Below, in pieces: positions 1 to 12,282 of a DNA stretch of 64,000 nucleotides. Within the stretch, counting starts at the first letter, position 1. Each line of letters begins with the position of its first letter. The stretch spans positions 1-64,000 of the forward strand of contig SEMN01001204.1 in the NCBI GenBank assembly GCA_005408345.1, in the 5' to 3' direction. The DNA is from Macquaria australasica (taxonomy: Eukaryota > Chordata > Actinopteri > Centrarchiformes > Percichthyidae). A model generated the notes under the pieces. That model worked only from the letters and a program-made list of their open reading frames with translations. It was not told the DNA's origin and did not search any database. A program made the position numbers and the translations under genes.

Positions 1-119
1 GTTTAGATGCTAATTGGTGTGGGCCATTTTTCAACACCACTGTTAACAAAACGCTGTCTGTTTATGGCTTGTAAGCTACAGTTCCCAGCAGTGAATTGGG
101 CCTCACTGAAGAAAATGTT

Positions 120-440
120 CATATTCTTATACTTTTTGGTGAGTTAGTCCACCACTTTGATCCAGACTGAAATATCTCAACAACTATTGGATGGATCCCA
201 TAAAGTTTTGTACAGACATTCATTATCTCCAGAGGGTGAAGCCTAATGACTTCTCCTCTAGCACCACCATGAGGTTGACATTTTTAGCTTTTAGTGAAAT
301 GTCTTGACAACTATTAAATGAATTGCCATTCAACTGTTATTTCTACAGATATCCATGGTGGACTTTCATCTAGTGCCACCACGAGGTTCACATTTGTGGT
401 TACAGCTATTGAATGGACTGCCTTCAAATCTGGTTCAGAC
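120..440. repeat. Unclassified interspersed repeat fragment
   Basis: Contains CCACTTTGATCCAGACTGAA, ATTGGATGGATCCCATAAAG and CACCACCATGAGGTTGACAT. The same landmarks occur at 1260-1620 and 22255-22665. Confidence 0.55.
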
Positions 441-608
441 TTTCATTTTTTCTGAGTTGAGACACATTGAGAATAAAGTGAGAACCAAGAAAACCAAGAA
501 ATGTTTGTTCATTTAATCACTTCAGTCACTTAATAAAGAGGTGGATGTTTGCACAGAGAAAGAAACAAATCAGTTTAAAGTGCAGCGCAGTTTTACTGTG
601 CATTCATG

Positions 609-1122
609 CAGTGGTGGAATGGAACTATGTACATTTACGCAAGTATTGTAAAATACAAGTACCTCAAATCTGTACTTGAGTCTTTTCTTTTCATGCCACT
701 TTCTACTTCCACTACATTTCAGAGGGAAATGTTGTGCTTTTTACTTCACTACATTGATCTGACAGCTTTAGCTGCTTTATAAATTAAGTTTTTTGCACAC
801 AAAACATATGAAGAGTTTATAAAATATGATGTTTTGTTATAAATGAAACCACAGTACAGTTTATACAAGCACAGCTGAAATGATTAGTTGATTAGTTAAT
901 TAGTAATATCCTGCTTTTACATTAATACATGAGTAATTATAATCTAATGATATAATATATAATAGTATAACAGTCACAGGGGACATTTCCCTGATAATAC
1001 TTACAGACTTTTACTAAAGTAACATTTTCGATGCAGGACTTTTACTTGTAACAGAGTATTTCTACAGTGTGGTATTAGTACTTTTACTGAAGTAAAGGAT
1101 CTGAATACTTCCTCCACCATTG
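609..1122. repeat. MITE-like repeat (CAGTGGTGG ends)
   Basis: Imperfect inverted ends (CAGTGGTGGAATGG at the left, TTCCTCCACCATTG at the right) enclose AT-rich DNA with TTTCAGAGGGAAATGTTGTG and GTAAAGGATCTGAATACTTC. Related fragments occur at 4805-4985, 24765-24830 and 43780-43876. Confidence 0.65.
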
Positions 1123-1259
1123 TGTTCAATGCTTCTAAAGATATATGTTGAATGCTTACTGATCAGGTCCTGTATATCATCGTAACGATTTTTTATGTCA
1201 GTCATAATGAAGTGAATGCAGTTCTGGTTTGGATGGAAAATGCAGCATTTGATCACATT

Positions 1260-1620
1260 TGTGATTTTGAGTGAAATCTATTGGATGGATTGCCATTAAA
1301 TGTTGAGTCTGAAATGTTGAAAGAGAACTGTTGGGTCTCTGTAAATATAAAGAGTCGGTCTAGACTTGCTCTATTCGAAAAAGTGCCCTGAGATAACTTT
1401 GTTATGATATGGCGCTATATAAATAAAACTGAATTGAATTGAATTGAAATGTGGTTCAGTCCTTCATGTTCCCTTCGGGATGAACTGTAATAACTTTGGT
1501 GATCCTCTGACTTTCCACGTAGCGCCACCATCAGGTCAAGATTTAATGTGTCCTACACTTTGGTTTATGACCAAATACCTGCAGCACTCATGGCATTCCC
1601 ATTAGCCTCAGCATGCCAAA
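1260..1620. repeat. Unclassified repeat interrupted by a LINE tail
   Basis: CTATTGGATGGATTGCC precedes and ACTGTAATAACTTTGGTGAT and TTGGTTTATGACCAAATA follow the LINE tail at 1326-1447. Compare the uninterrupted copy in noct intron 2. Confidence 0.6.
1326..1447 (+). mobile_element. L2-like LINE 3' tail
   Basis: This is a heavily 5'-truncated copy with AACTGTTGGGTCTCTG, GTCGGTCTAGACTTG and ATGGCGCTATATAAATAAAA, followed by GAATT repeats. It sits inside an older unclassified repeat (about 1260-1620), interrupting it. Confidence 0.85.
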
Positions 1621-1623
1621 TGT

Positions 1624-2145
1624 TCAATTCAGTTTTATTTATATAGCGCCATATCATAACAAAGTTATCTCAGGGCACTTTTTCGAGTAGAGCAAGTCTA
1701 GACCGACTCTTTATATTTACAGAGACCCAACAGTTCCCACCATGAGCAAGCACTATGCGACAGTGGCAAGGAAAAACTTTTAACAGGTAGAAACCTCGAG
1801 CAGAACCAGGCTCTAGGTGGGTGGTCATCTGCCTCGGGTTGAAGGGGGGGGGGGGGGGGAGCGGGGGAGAGAGAGAGAGCAGGAGGAAAGAGAACATACA
1901 GCAGCACAATACAGTTCCACATAGAGATGTAAAGCAATAGCTGTGGTAATGGCATTGATGTTAACACCAACAGAAACAACACTAAGAGCAACATTATAAT
2001 AGCAATACTAATAACAAGAGCAACAACAGTAATAGCAGCAGCGGGTGCAGAGCAGGAGCACGGGGGCAACAGGTGGCTGCAACCATAGATCCAGACTCTA
2101 CAGCTCCGGAGGCAGAAATACCTGCAGAAAGCAACAGCCCGGACA
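1624..2145 (-). mobile_element. L2-like LINE 3'UTR fragment
   Basis: About 520 bp corresponding to 5695-6200 of the long LINE, same orientation. It includes the 3' tail, the G-run and GA-rich block (1846-1885) and the ACCAACAGAAACAACACTAA region. Its first 112 bp form an inverted repeat with 1326-1447. Confidence 0.85.
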
Positions 2146-4139
2146 TGATTCATAACTTCAGTTCAAGTGTTTGTCCTCTGTGGGGAAAGGCAGACCATCT
2201 TACACATCATTTGTACCACAATTACTGAATGCTAATCGTTCTTATAAATCCCTCGTTTGCACCAGTTAAGAATTCATCTGCTTTTACAACTTGTTCTAGC
2301 ATGAGGCCCATTGTCCATTTGTGCCCCTGCTGGCTCAGCTGTCAATCAAATGCCCGCCCACTCAGAGGCTTACATTTTTTATAGAAAAATAGAGATATTC
2401 CTGATATATCCCCGAACAACTTTTGTTCTTCCTTTCAATATTTAAAAATCACTTTACAATGAATGCAAAAAGACTTTCTGCTTCAACTTGAACCTTCTAC
2501 TTACTGCAGTTGTTCGCAAACAGTTTTCCTGAACAATCACTGCGTTTACATGCACTTATGTAACCAGGTTACAGTCAGCTTTATCCAGAAAGTCGATTTT
2601 TTAAATGTCATGTAATCAAGAAACCCAATCTTCTGTAGTCTGGGTAGGGGATTAAAGAAACCTGGTTTCCCCTGGTAGATTTCTCCTGGAGAACACCGAT
2701 TTGCCATATATACGGGTACCCAGGTTTCTAATGGGCTTTTTACAATTATGCATGTGCACAACAACACTGTCTGACTGCAGACATGGAAAGTAAAAGTGTT
2801 TGTGTTTGTTGCCCTGTCGGACTTCTTGTTCCATAAGTGATGAAAGAAAAAAGAAATGGTGTGATGACCAAAACTATAAAAATAAGATCGGAGTTGTAAT
2901 AAACCTGTATTATCCTTTAAAAGTGATACTCTACCCAAAATCTTTGTAGCATGAAACACTCGCCCCCTGCAGACTTAAAAGGCTGTTAAAAGTTGTTTTT
3001 TTCATCCTTCACAGAGAACAGCTGTTAGTTTGGATTCAGTTACAATGGATTCCAAACCATCCACAGACATTTCTCAAACCTCCTGCAGCATCATCCACTT
3101 ATCTCCTGTCCTTCAATACGCTCAGTATGATCCACTCAAACACAGAGTTTTGCCAAAATAAGACTGAACGCTCTGCTTCTGCTTGTGGCGCACAGAACAG
3201 CTCACCCTGCATCCCATTCCCATCAACATCTGGTGTTCCACGCATTTACAGCACTCAGCATCTGGATTATACCAGAGCTATAGAACCACGGGTGGCTAAA
3301 GAAGCTTCTCTCCTAACAGAGATATGAAGCCTCTTGAAGTTGGACTTGTTTTGCTGTTCTTTGCGTTATGCTGGGTGACCTGACCTCAGATTACCACAGT
3401 CCCCAGCAGATTATTAAACCGTCTGGATGGCTCAATGTCTGAAATGACTGATTTGCATAGGCAAACAAAATTACCATTCAATATTAATGTCATCTGGAGA
3501 AGGTTTAGGGCTGTGTTTTTTTCCATATTAACATGGGCTTGGCAATTTCTCCTCACACTCTTCCAACCTCTTGCAGCTTTAAATCTGAAGATGAAATAAA
3601 GATAAATAAATGTAATCTTTCCTCCATCATATCTTAACATTCTTTTATTTAAAAAGAGAACATATCCCGATGTGAATGTAGTGATACAGGCTGGCTGTTG
3701 GAATTCTGCTCACTATAGTACCACATGGAGCTTTAGTGCCACCTGGTGTCCAGTCACAGGTAGGACACCTTCTCCTCACACTAACTCGGGGCCTGAATGT
3801 GCTCCCATGTCTTTAAACTTTACATAATAGCCAGCACTGTGGAACACCATTCATTCATCAAAGTGATTTTCATTGCAATTGCCTTTCATAATAAAATTGA
3901 GTTTTCATTAATTTGGGATTTTGTTTTGCGCTTATTCAAATGAGGTGTTAAATTCTCCTGTCTAATCCATTTTAGCTAATATTAGCACACATGTCCAAGC
4001 TCCAAAGGTGCGTGCACGAAGAGACACAGCAGATCACTACTTAAACTACATTTAGGAGGATAAAAGCCCTGCTCTGGGTAATAACCCAGAAATATTACTG
4101 AGACTGGACAAATCAGCCTCTCCCTAAAAATACATGGAT

Positions 4140-4140
<1 letters not shown>
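2146..4140. other. Noncoding, nothing firm
   Basis: No supported gene. Bases 2545-2750 (GCGTTTACATGCAC and following) resemble a dispersed fish repeat, but I cannot define its ends. Confidence 0.4.
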
Positions 4141-4192
<52 letters not shown>

Positions 4193-4200
4193 CACACACA
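4141..4200. repeat. Compound CA/GA microsatellite
   Basis: (CA)7 is followed by about 19 GA units and a short CA run. Confidence 0.95.
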
Positions 4201-5694
4201 TGCACAAACATTTAACACACTTGCTTTTGCTTTCTCAGCAAGACTTTGTCAAATGAGGTACAAAACTGCTGAGGAAATGGTGTGCTGTGTTTCAGGTCTT
4301 ATCATGGCTCATACATTATATGTCGATGGAAGCACAAGTCATAACCTTTCCTTCTCACATCTCCATATAGTGTGCTATCAGCACTGAGCAGCAACTTCTA
4401 TTTCTGTTCTGCATCACTGAGGCACTTTTGTGCAGCTCTCTGTAAAACCTCTGCATTTACACATTATCGACTCACAGTGAAGATTAATTACACACCCCTG
4501 AATGCTGCGTTCCTTCCTCTTCTCAGCGGACAACTCCAAGTTTATTATGGAGATGGAAGTTTTTTTTCCTCAGTACACAGATTGAACTTTGTGCAGCTCT
4601 ATTCACTGCAGGACTGGACAAGAGTATAAGCTAAAAAAAAGACTTTGACAATTCCAAAGGCAGTTATACATGTCAAGCATCTAGTCTAAAAGTGTCAGTA
4701 CGTTTACAGCTTACAACCCCCCTCCCCTATGACCTCCAATATTTTGTAACTTTCTGAAACCGTCAACGTGAAAAAGCCCCCTTTGTGCATCCATTGGCCA
4801 GGTGTACCAATGTGAGAAAGTAATTTAAGTAGTATGTTATTATACTTAACACTTCAACTTAGAAGGATTCAGTCCCTTCTATGTCAGAGGAAAACTTTGT
4901 ACATGTTACTCCACTAGATTTATCTGACAGCTTGTAACTAGTTACTGTGAGTATTTTTAGAGTGTGGTAGTTAATATCAAATCACTAAATCTGTCCCCAT
5001 TACGCTTTTCATACTTTCTGCACACAAGCAGCAGTGACAAACAACAATCCAGAATGACAAAGGAACCTGAAGGAATATGAATCTAGATACCATTTGGTTG
5101 ATTACACAGCTGTCAACTCTTGTAGCTGAGCATCGAAAGCATGTATTTTCATTAGATGGCCACCAGATGGTAGAACAGAGTCAGGAAGGAACCTACAAAA
5201 CAACTAATGAAGCACTGTTAAATCCCTGATGGTTGCACACTGGAGGCTGCTGTCTGAACATTTCAGAAGTAAACTATGAAAGCATGTACTTGTGTTTGGA
5301 CAAACAACTTCACATGTGCTACCTATGCTAAAATGTAAAATAGTTTGGCAAAGCATTCACTGAATAGTATTGCCAGCATCTAAATTTTGAAGTTGTACTT
5401 AAGTCTTTTTATGTCGGCTTACATTTTAGGGTAGTGAGTATTATGATATCTTACAGAGCACCCTGGGGATCAAGTGGTAGAAAAAAATGTTCATGTGGAA
5501 AACATATTGCTCAACCGAGCAGGTGAAATAGGTTAATAAATGGTTATGGGAAAAACATATTTGGACACTAGAACATGTGTCCTCTCCTCTGTGGTGCATA
5601 TAACAGAGTGACAATTAGCCACTCGGAGCAGTGTATGAATCAGCAATTGTGCAAGTACCATTTGATAATTGATACATAATTAATATGTGAAGAT
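4201..5694. other. Noncoding, MITE fragment only
   Basis: A diverged fragment of the CAGTGGTGG-type MITE lies at about 4805-4985. Nothing else is recognised. Confidence 0.4.
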
Positions 5695-6363
5695 AATTCA
5701 ATTCAGTTTTATTTATATAGCGCCATATCATAACAAAGTTATCTCAGGGCACTTTTTCGAATAGAGCAGGTCTAGACCGACTCTTTATATTTACAGAGAC
5801 CCAACAGTTCCTACCATGAGCAAGCACTATGCGACAGTGGCAAGGAAAAACTCCCTTTTAACAGGTAGAAACCTCGAGCAGAACCAGGCTCAAGGTGGGC
5901 GGTCATCTGCCTCGACCGGTTGGGTTGAAGGGGGAAGGGGGGAGCGGGAGAGAGAGAGCAGGAGGAAAGAGAACATACAGCAGCTCAATACAGCATAGAT
6001 ATGGTAATGGCATTGATGTTAACACCAACAGAAACAACACTAAGAGCAACATTATAATAGCAATACTAATAACAGCAACAACAGCAATAGCATCAGCGGT
6101 GCAGAGCAGGAGCACGGGGGCAGCAGGCGGCAGCAACCACAGACCCAGACTCCACAGCTCCAGAGGCAGAAACACCTGCAGAAAGCAACAGAAGGAGAGA
6201 GAGAGAGAAAGCACACAACTACGGGAAGAAGTTGAATTAATAACAAGCATTGATGGGATATGAGGGCGTACAGATGGAGAGGAAGAGGAGGAGAAAGGAG
6301 CTCAGTGCATCATAGGAAGTCCCCCGGCAGTCTAGGCCTATAGCAGCATAACTAAGGGGGGGC

Positions 6364-8080
6364 TCAGGGGTCACCTGAGTCAGCCCTACTATAAGCTTTA
6401 TCAAAGAGGAAAGTCTTAAGCCTACTCTTAAATGTGAGGAGGTTGTCCGCCTCCCGTACACAAACTGGGATCTGGTTCCACAGGAGAGGAGCTTGATAGC
6501 TGAAGGCTCTGGCTCCCATTCTACTTTTAGAGACTCTAGGAACCACAAGGAACCCTGCATTCTGGGAGCGCAGTGCTCTAGTGGGGTAATAGGGTACTAT
6601 GAGCTCTTTAAGATATGATGGTGCCTGACCATTTAGGGCTTTGAAGGTGAGGAGAAGGATTTTAAATTCTATTCTGGATTTTACAGGGAGCCAGTGTAGA
6701 GAAGCTAATATTGGAGAAATATGTTCTCTTTTTCTGGTTCTTGTCAGTAAACGTGCCGCAGCATTCTGAATCAGCTGGAGAGTCTTAAGGGATTTATTGG
6801 GGCAGCCTGATAATAGAGAGTTGCAATAGTCCAGCCTAGACGTAACAAATGCATGGACTAGTTTTTCTGCATCTTTTTGAGATAGGATGTGCCTGATTTT
6901 TGCAATGTTACGTAAATGAAAAAAGGCAGTTCTTGAAGTTTGTTTTATGTGGGAGTTAAAGGACATATCCTGATCAAAGATAACTCCAAGATTCCTTACG
7001 GTTTCGCTGGAGGCCAGGGCAATGCCATCTAGAGAAACTATATCTTTAGATAATGTGTTTCGAAGGTGTTCGGGGCCAAGTACAATAACTTCGGTTTTGT
7101 CTGAGTTTAACATCAGAAAATTGCAGGTCATCCAGGCCTTTATGTCCTTAAGGCATGCTTGAAGTTTAGCTAATTGATTGGTTTCATCTGGCTTGATCGA
7201 TAAATATAATTGGGTATCATCTGCATAACAATGAAAATTTATGGAGTGCTTCCTAATAATATTGCCTAAAGGAAGCATATACAAGGTAAATAGAATTGGT
7301 CCAAGCACAGAACCTTGTGGAACTCCGTGACTAACTTTGCGTGCATAGAGGATTCATCATTAACGTGTACAAACTGATATCGATCTGATAAATAGGATTT
7401 AAACCAGCTTAGTGCAGTACCTTTAATGCCAATTAAATGTTCTAGTCTCTGTAATAGAATGTGATGGTCAATGGTATCGAATGCAGCACTAAGATCTAGT
7501 AAGACAAGTACAGAGACAAGTCCTTTGTCTGATGCAATTAGAAGGTCATTTGTAACTTTCACCAGTGCTGTCTCTGTGCTATGATGCACTCTAAATCCTG
7601 ACTGAAAATCCTCAAACAGCTTGTTGTTGTGTAGAAAGTCACACAACTGATTGGCGACTGCTTTCTCAAGGATCTTAGAGAGAAAAGGAGGGTTAGATAT
7701 AGGTCTATAATTTGACAAAATCCCTGGATCAAGAGTGGGCTTTTAAGAAGAGGCTTAATTACAGCTACTTTAAAGGACTGTGGCACATAGCCTTTAAATA
7801 AGGACAGATTGATCATATCTAGTACATAAGTGCTAACTAAGGGTAAAATTTCTTTAAGCAGCCTAGTTGGGACGGGGTCTAAGAGACACGTTGATGGCTT
7901 AGATGAGGAAATCATGGAAGTTAGCTGATTACGGTTGATGGGAGAAAAGCAGTCTAAATGTACAGGTTTTACAGTTGTTTCTAAGGTTCCTGTGTTTGAA
8001 GATAAGTCAGTACCAACTGAGGGCAGGAGGTGCTGAATTTTTTCTCTAACAGTTAGAATTTTATCTTTAAAGAAGCTCAT
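6364..8080 (-). pseudogene. LINE ORF2 fragments, reverse transcriptase
   Basis: Three overlapping minus frames (7559-8080, 7266-7718, 6364-7308) together make the reverse transcriptase and its C-terminus. They include YRPISNPPFLSKILE, LVLLDLSAAFDTIDH, and HCYADDTQLYLS near 7220 with the catalytic Asp pair. The C-terminus is LDYCNSLLSG through RLKTFLFDKAYS. Two frameshifts make the copy inactive. Confidence 0.88.
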
Positions 8081-8620
8081 AAAGTCATTACTACTGAGGT
8101 CTATAGGAATATATGGCTCAACAGAGCTGTGACTCTCTGTCAGCCTGGCTACAGTGCTGAACAGAAACCTGGGGTTGTTCTTATTTTCCTCTATTAATGA
8201 TGAGTAGTAAGCTGCTCTGGCATTACGGAGGGCCTTCCTATAAATTTTAAGACTATCTTGCCAGGCTAAACGTGATTCTTCCAGATTGGTGGAGCGCCAA
8301 TTCCTTTCAAGTTTTCGCGATGTTTGTTTTAATTTGCGGGTTTGCGGGTTATACCATGGAGCTAACCTCCTCTGTTTTATTATCTTCTTTTTTAGAGGGC
8401 GATAGAGTCGAGTGTTATTCGTAGTGAGCCTGCAGCACTATCAACAAGATGATCAATTTGGGAGGGACTAAAGTTAGCATAGGAGTCATCTGTTACATTG
8501 AGACATGGAACTGAATTTAATGCCGATGGAATCACTTCCTTAAATTTAGCTACAGCACTATCAGATAGACATCTAGTGTAGGAATGTTTGCCTAATGGCG
8601 TGTAGTCCAGTAATAGGAAT

Positions 8621-9469
8621 TCAAAAGTTAATAAAAAATGGTCTGATAAAAAAATTCTGTGGAAAGACTATTAGATGTTCAATTTCAATCCCATAAACAA
8701 GAACAAGGTCGAGGGTGTGGTTAAAACAGTGAGTGGGTTTATGTACACTCTGACAGAAGCCAATCGAATCTAATAATGAGATAAACGCAGCACTAAGGCT
8801 ATCATTTTCTACATCCACATGAATATTAAAATCACCTACAATAATTATTTTATCTGTTTTAAGGACTAAACCTGATAAGAACTCTGAGAATTCAGATGAA
8901 AATTCAGAATACGGTCCAGGAGCTCGGTACACTATAACAAATAGAATTGGCTGTAGTGTTTTCCAGGTTGGGTGTGAAAGGCTAAGAACAAGGCTTTCGA
9001 ACGAGTTATAATTTAGTTTAGGTTTAGGTTTGATTAATAGGCTTGAGTCGAAGATGGCTGCAACTCCACCTCCTCGGCCTGAGCCTCGAGGAATGTGAGT
9101 ATTAATGTGACTGGGGGGAGTGGATTCATTTAGGCTAACATATTCATCGTGACACAGCCAGGTTTCAGTAAGACAAAATAAATCAATATTATGATCTGAT
9201 ATTAGATCGGTTACTAGAACAGCTTTAGAGAGAGATCTGATGTTTAAGAGTCCACATTTAATTCTCCTATTTTGTTGTACTGTTGCAGTGGAGGTTTTAC
9301 TTTTTATTAGGTTTTTATGTGCAACTCCTCTTCTGTTTACTTTGGATTTAAATAGTTTAAGTGGTCTGGGGGCAGACAACCTCTCTGTGGAGTTTAGGGT
9401 GGGTAACTGCTCTAATGGAAGCGCAGAGAAGCGTGTAGGACTGCAGCTCTGCCTCCTGGTCTGGACCAC
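8621..9469 (-). pseudogene. LINE ORF2 fragment, apurinic endonuclease
   Basis: This 282-codon frame has LNIRSLSKAVLVTDLI, LFCLTETWL (catalytic Glu), RGGGVAAIF, IVGDFNIHVD and FNHTLDLVL, which are EEP-type endonuclease motifs. It ends by frameshift after IEIEHLIVF, where the final SDH motif would be expected. Confidence 0.85.
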
Positions 9470-9505
9470 AGACTGTATTAAGTCTATGGTCTGAACTCTG
9501 AGTTG

Positions 9506-10054
9506 TCATGGCTTTGGGCCACTAATAAATTCGGCCAGATTTCTAGATATGAGAGCGGCTCCATCCAAAGTGGGATGAATGCCATCTCTCCTAATCAGAC
9601 CAGGTCTTCTCCAGAAATTATCTACAAAGCCCACATCATTACCTGGACACCACCTCGACAACCAGCGGTTGAATGATGACATGCGGCTATACATGTCATC
9701 GCTAGTAAGATTAGGTAGGGGCCCAGAGAAAACTACGGAGTCCGACATTGTCTTTGCATACGTACACACCGACTCAACATTAATTTTCGTGACCTCCGAT
9801 TGGCGCAATCGGGTGTCATTACCGCCGACGTGAATAACATTCTTAGCATATTTACGCTTATCCTTAGCCAGCAGTTTTAAATAGGATTGAACGTCGCCCA
9901 CTCTGGCCCCTGGGATGCATCTGACTATGGTCGCTGGTGTCGCTAATTTCACATTTCGCAAAATGGAACTGCCAATAATCAGAGTTGGTTTCTCAGTTGG
10001 TCTACACGTAGATACTAGGATCTTTCGAGATGAGCCAGGCCTGCGCAGAATCGA
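9506..10054 (-). pseudogene. LINE ORF1, SGNH/GDSL esterase-like
   Basis: The open frame runs from just after an in-frame stop (10057-10055) to the stop at 9506, about 182 codons, with no obvious ATG at its start. It contains the SGNH block I (LIIGSSILRNVKL), block III (VIHVGGNDTR, with Gly and Asn) and block V (RRDGIHPTLDGA, with Asp and His). The catalytic Ser, Gly, Asn, Asp and His are therefore all readable. Such esterase ORF1 proteins are known from L2/CR1 elements and take part in retrotransposition. A start was probably lost upstream, where the element abuts a Tc1-like fragment. Confidence 0.75.
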
Positions 10055-10117
10055 TCACCGGCGATCGCCGCACAATGCATGCCGGTTAGATTTGTGTCCG
10101 ACTTGATCCCGACTTGC

Positions 10118-11222
10118 AGTTGGTTTTCACTAAGTCACCTGTTCCTGAGGCTGAAATGGCACCCCACACCATAATACTACCCCCTCCGTGTTTAACTGTT
10201 GGCAAGAAACACTCATTTTTATATCTCTCCCCCTCCCTCCGTCGAACATACACTCTTTGCGTGTTGCCAAACTGTTCAAACTTGGACTCATCAGTCCACA
10301 ACACTTTATACCAATCTTCCTTTGTCCATTTCTTGTGTTCTTTTGCAAATTTCAGACATTTCACTTTATTTTTCTCTTTCAGTAATGGTTTCTTTGCTGC
10401 TATTCTGCTAACAAGTCCTTCTTCTCCCAGTTTCCGACGCACAGTTCTTGAAGACACTGTTGCACCATTTGTCACTGTGGTGTTGATCTCGTCACGCAGT
10501 TCTCGTGAGGTCTTTCTTTAGTCCTTAAGACTGAGAATTTTGAGATGCTTCACTTGTCTGTCTGAAAGTTTCTTTTTTCTACCTCTCCCCTTTTGGTTCT
10601 GGTGTGAATTGGTGGCATCATGACGGTCAAAAGTGTACTTTACACTGCTTGGACTGCATCTCAAGTCCTTGGCTATGCGGCGGTAACTCCAGCCATCATC
10701 AAAAAGGGCCTTTATTCGAACCTGTTGCTCACTCTTTAGCTCCATCTTCACCTTAGCCATGTTCAAAGAAGAGCAACATGTGCTTCAAGACTACTTCTAG
10801 AGGCTTTGAATTTATACCAATTGGTGGTGTGGCCTCAGTGACAAAACCCTGATGTTACCAATCACTTAATGAGCAGGATAGGCCTTGTACATTGAAAAGA
10901 ATCTCACAGCTGTGTCCTAAGACTCTTGCATCACCATCAGTTTAACCACCATCACACCTGACAATGATTACACAAGTAATTTGGCTTCTTCTGTGAAGGA
11001 ACATGATTGTGTGACATTGACAGTGAAATAGGCCTAGCTTGTTTTTTGTAAGGAAAATGACCTAAATTTCCTTATGATGGCTCTATTCTATGGTTTATAG
11101 AGCATAATGATGACTTTGTGGATATTTCATTCGTTTTATGGGTATTTTAATGGCCAATTCAACAAAAACAACTGAAACCTCTTAAATATGTGTGTTCTAA
11201 TGATTTTGGCCACCACTGTATA
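10118..11222 (-). mobile_element. Truncated Tc1-like DNA transposon
   Basis: The right end carries a terminal-repeat-like sequence (CCAAAATCATTAGAACAC on the minus strand, about 11214-11197). The transposase reads leftward: an N-terminal paired-like helix-turn-helix (10766-10518; VRIKALFDDGWSYRRIAKDL), an in-frame stop, then the start of the catalytic domain (10475-10118; VLWTDESKF with the first Asp, GGSIMVWGAIS). The rest of the DDE domain and the other terminal repeat are missing. It ends exactly where the LINE begins, so it is dead. Confidence 0.85.
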
Positions 11223-12120
11223 TAGCTCTAAAATTGTATTTTGCTGTCATATGGAGCTTCTGTTCTAAGTCTTAATAACTTTTGTTGCCTTGTTTTCTTT
11301 CTTCTTCTGTTTTCCAGTGTTATGATGTATATTATATATCTATACTAAGAATTAATGTAAAATGTACTTTGAAAACAAACCTGGAACAGCTCATGCAATC
11401 TTGAAATCACTGTTTTGTTACTCAAGTTGATGAATAATTAACAGAGAAACAGCCCTGGATCCTGACCCTTCATCTGGTTATATAATGGCTTTAGAACATT
11501 ACCCTGGCTTCAGCTAACCCCAGATCAGATAAAAAAGAACATTAAAAAAGGGGTGATGCAGGATAATTCATAGAAAAGACCTTTTACTGTACACAAAGCA
11601 GTGTTTGTGACCACTTCCTTGCAACTTATTAACAATGCAAATGACAACTTTAGCTACAACTTTACTGTATTTATAATGGAAAAATGTGGCTTTGGTATTC
11701 AAACACTGCTTCCACACACTCATATAATTTGAAACTCTCTGCTCTGACTTTTCTGAAAACTGATGCTGATACAGATGAATTTGGAAAATATGTTTGTATG
11801 ACCAAGATACATTTTCATTTCTATTATAATAATTAAAAAATAATAATTATATAATATATAATTATTATTAATTATTTTAAAAAAAAAATCCAGACCTCAC
11901 TGGCATTCACAAAACAAATAAAACCTTTGTATGTAAGAAAAAAAGAAAAGAAAAGAAAAAATGATGAATTGAGATGATGATCCTGGTCTCCTTAATCCTG
12001 CTTTTTCTTTAGGCTGGCAGGTTGACACTATATTGGCTGATCTAGGCCAGGCTGTTCTTATTACAGGAACAGTTTTCAGGGGAAGGTGGTAATTTAACAG
12101 GAGACAGCATAGGGAACATG
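11223..12120. other. AT-rich intergenic DNA
   Basis: No gene. A self-complementary AT stretch lies at 11820-11885. Confidence 0.5.
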
Positions 12121-12138
12121 CGTAGAGGGGCGTGCTGT

Positions 12139-12146
12139 TGACGTCA
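12139..12146 (+). promoter_or_regulatory. Perfect CRE palindrome upstream of noct
   Basis: TGACGTCA, the full palindromic cAMP-response element, lies about 1.8 kb upstream of the noct start codon in a CpG-richer stretch. Binding is inferred. Confidence 0.45.
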
Positions 12147-12165
12147 CAGCCGTCATTCCCTTATA

Positions 12166-12280
12166 GGTCTACACGTAGATACTAGGCTCTTTCGAGATGA
12201 GCCAGGCCTGCGCAGAATCGATCACCGGCGATCGCCGCACAATGCATGCCGGTTAGATGTGTGTTTTGATCCCGACTTGC
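12166..12280 (-). repeat. Duplicate of L2-like LINE 5' end
   Basis: This block is nearly identical to 9999-10117, the 5' end of the LINE to the left. It includes the same run through CGATCACCGGCGATCGCCG and GATCCCGACTTGC. It corresponds to the LINE 5' leader plus the first codons of its ORF1 frame and stops abruptly at 12165/12166. It is in the same orientation as the longer copy. Confidence 0.8.
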
Positions 12281-12282
12281 TC

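Larger units (their letters stand above)
5695..10117 (-). mobile_element. L2-like LINE, near full length, decayed
   Basis: This is a non-LTR retrotransposon reading right to left. From 5' (10117) it has an ORF1 with an SGNH-esterase fold (about 10054-9506), an ORF2 with an apurinic endonuclease (8621-9469) and a reverse transcriptase (6364-8080), a 3'UTR (5695-6363) with a GA-rich stretch, and a tail of GAATT repeats after GGCGCTATATAAATAAAACT. L2/CR1-clade elements with an esterase ORF1 are established in fish. ORF2 is broken into at least four frames. Four other copies of its 3' end occur in this window. Confidence 0.85.
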
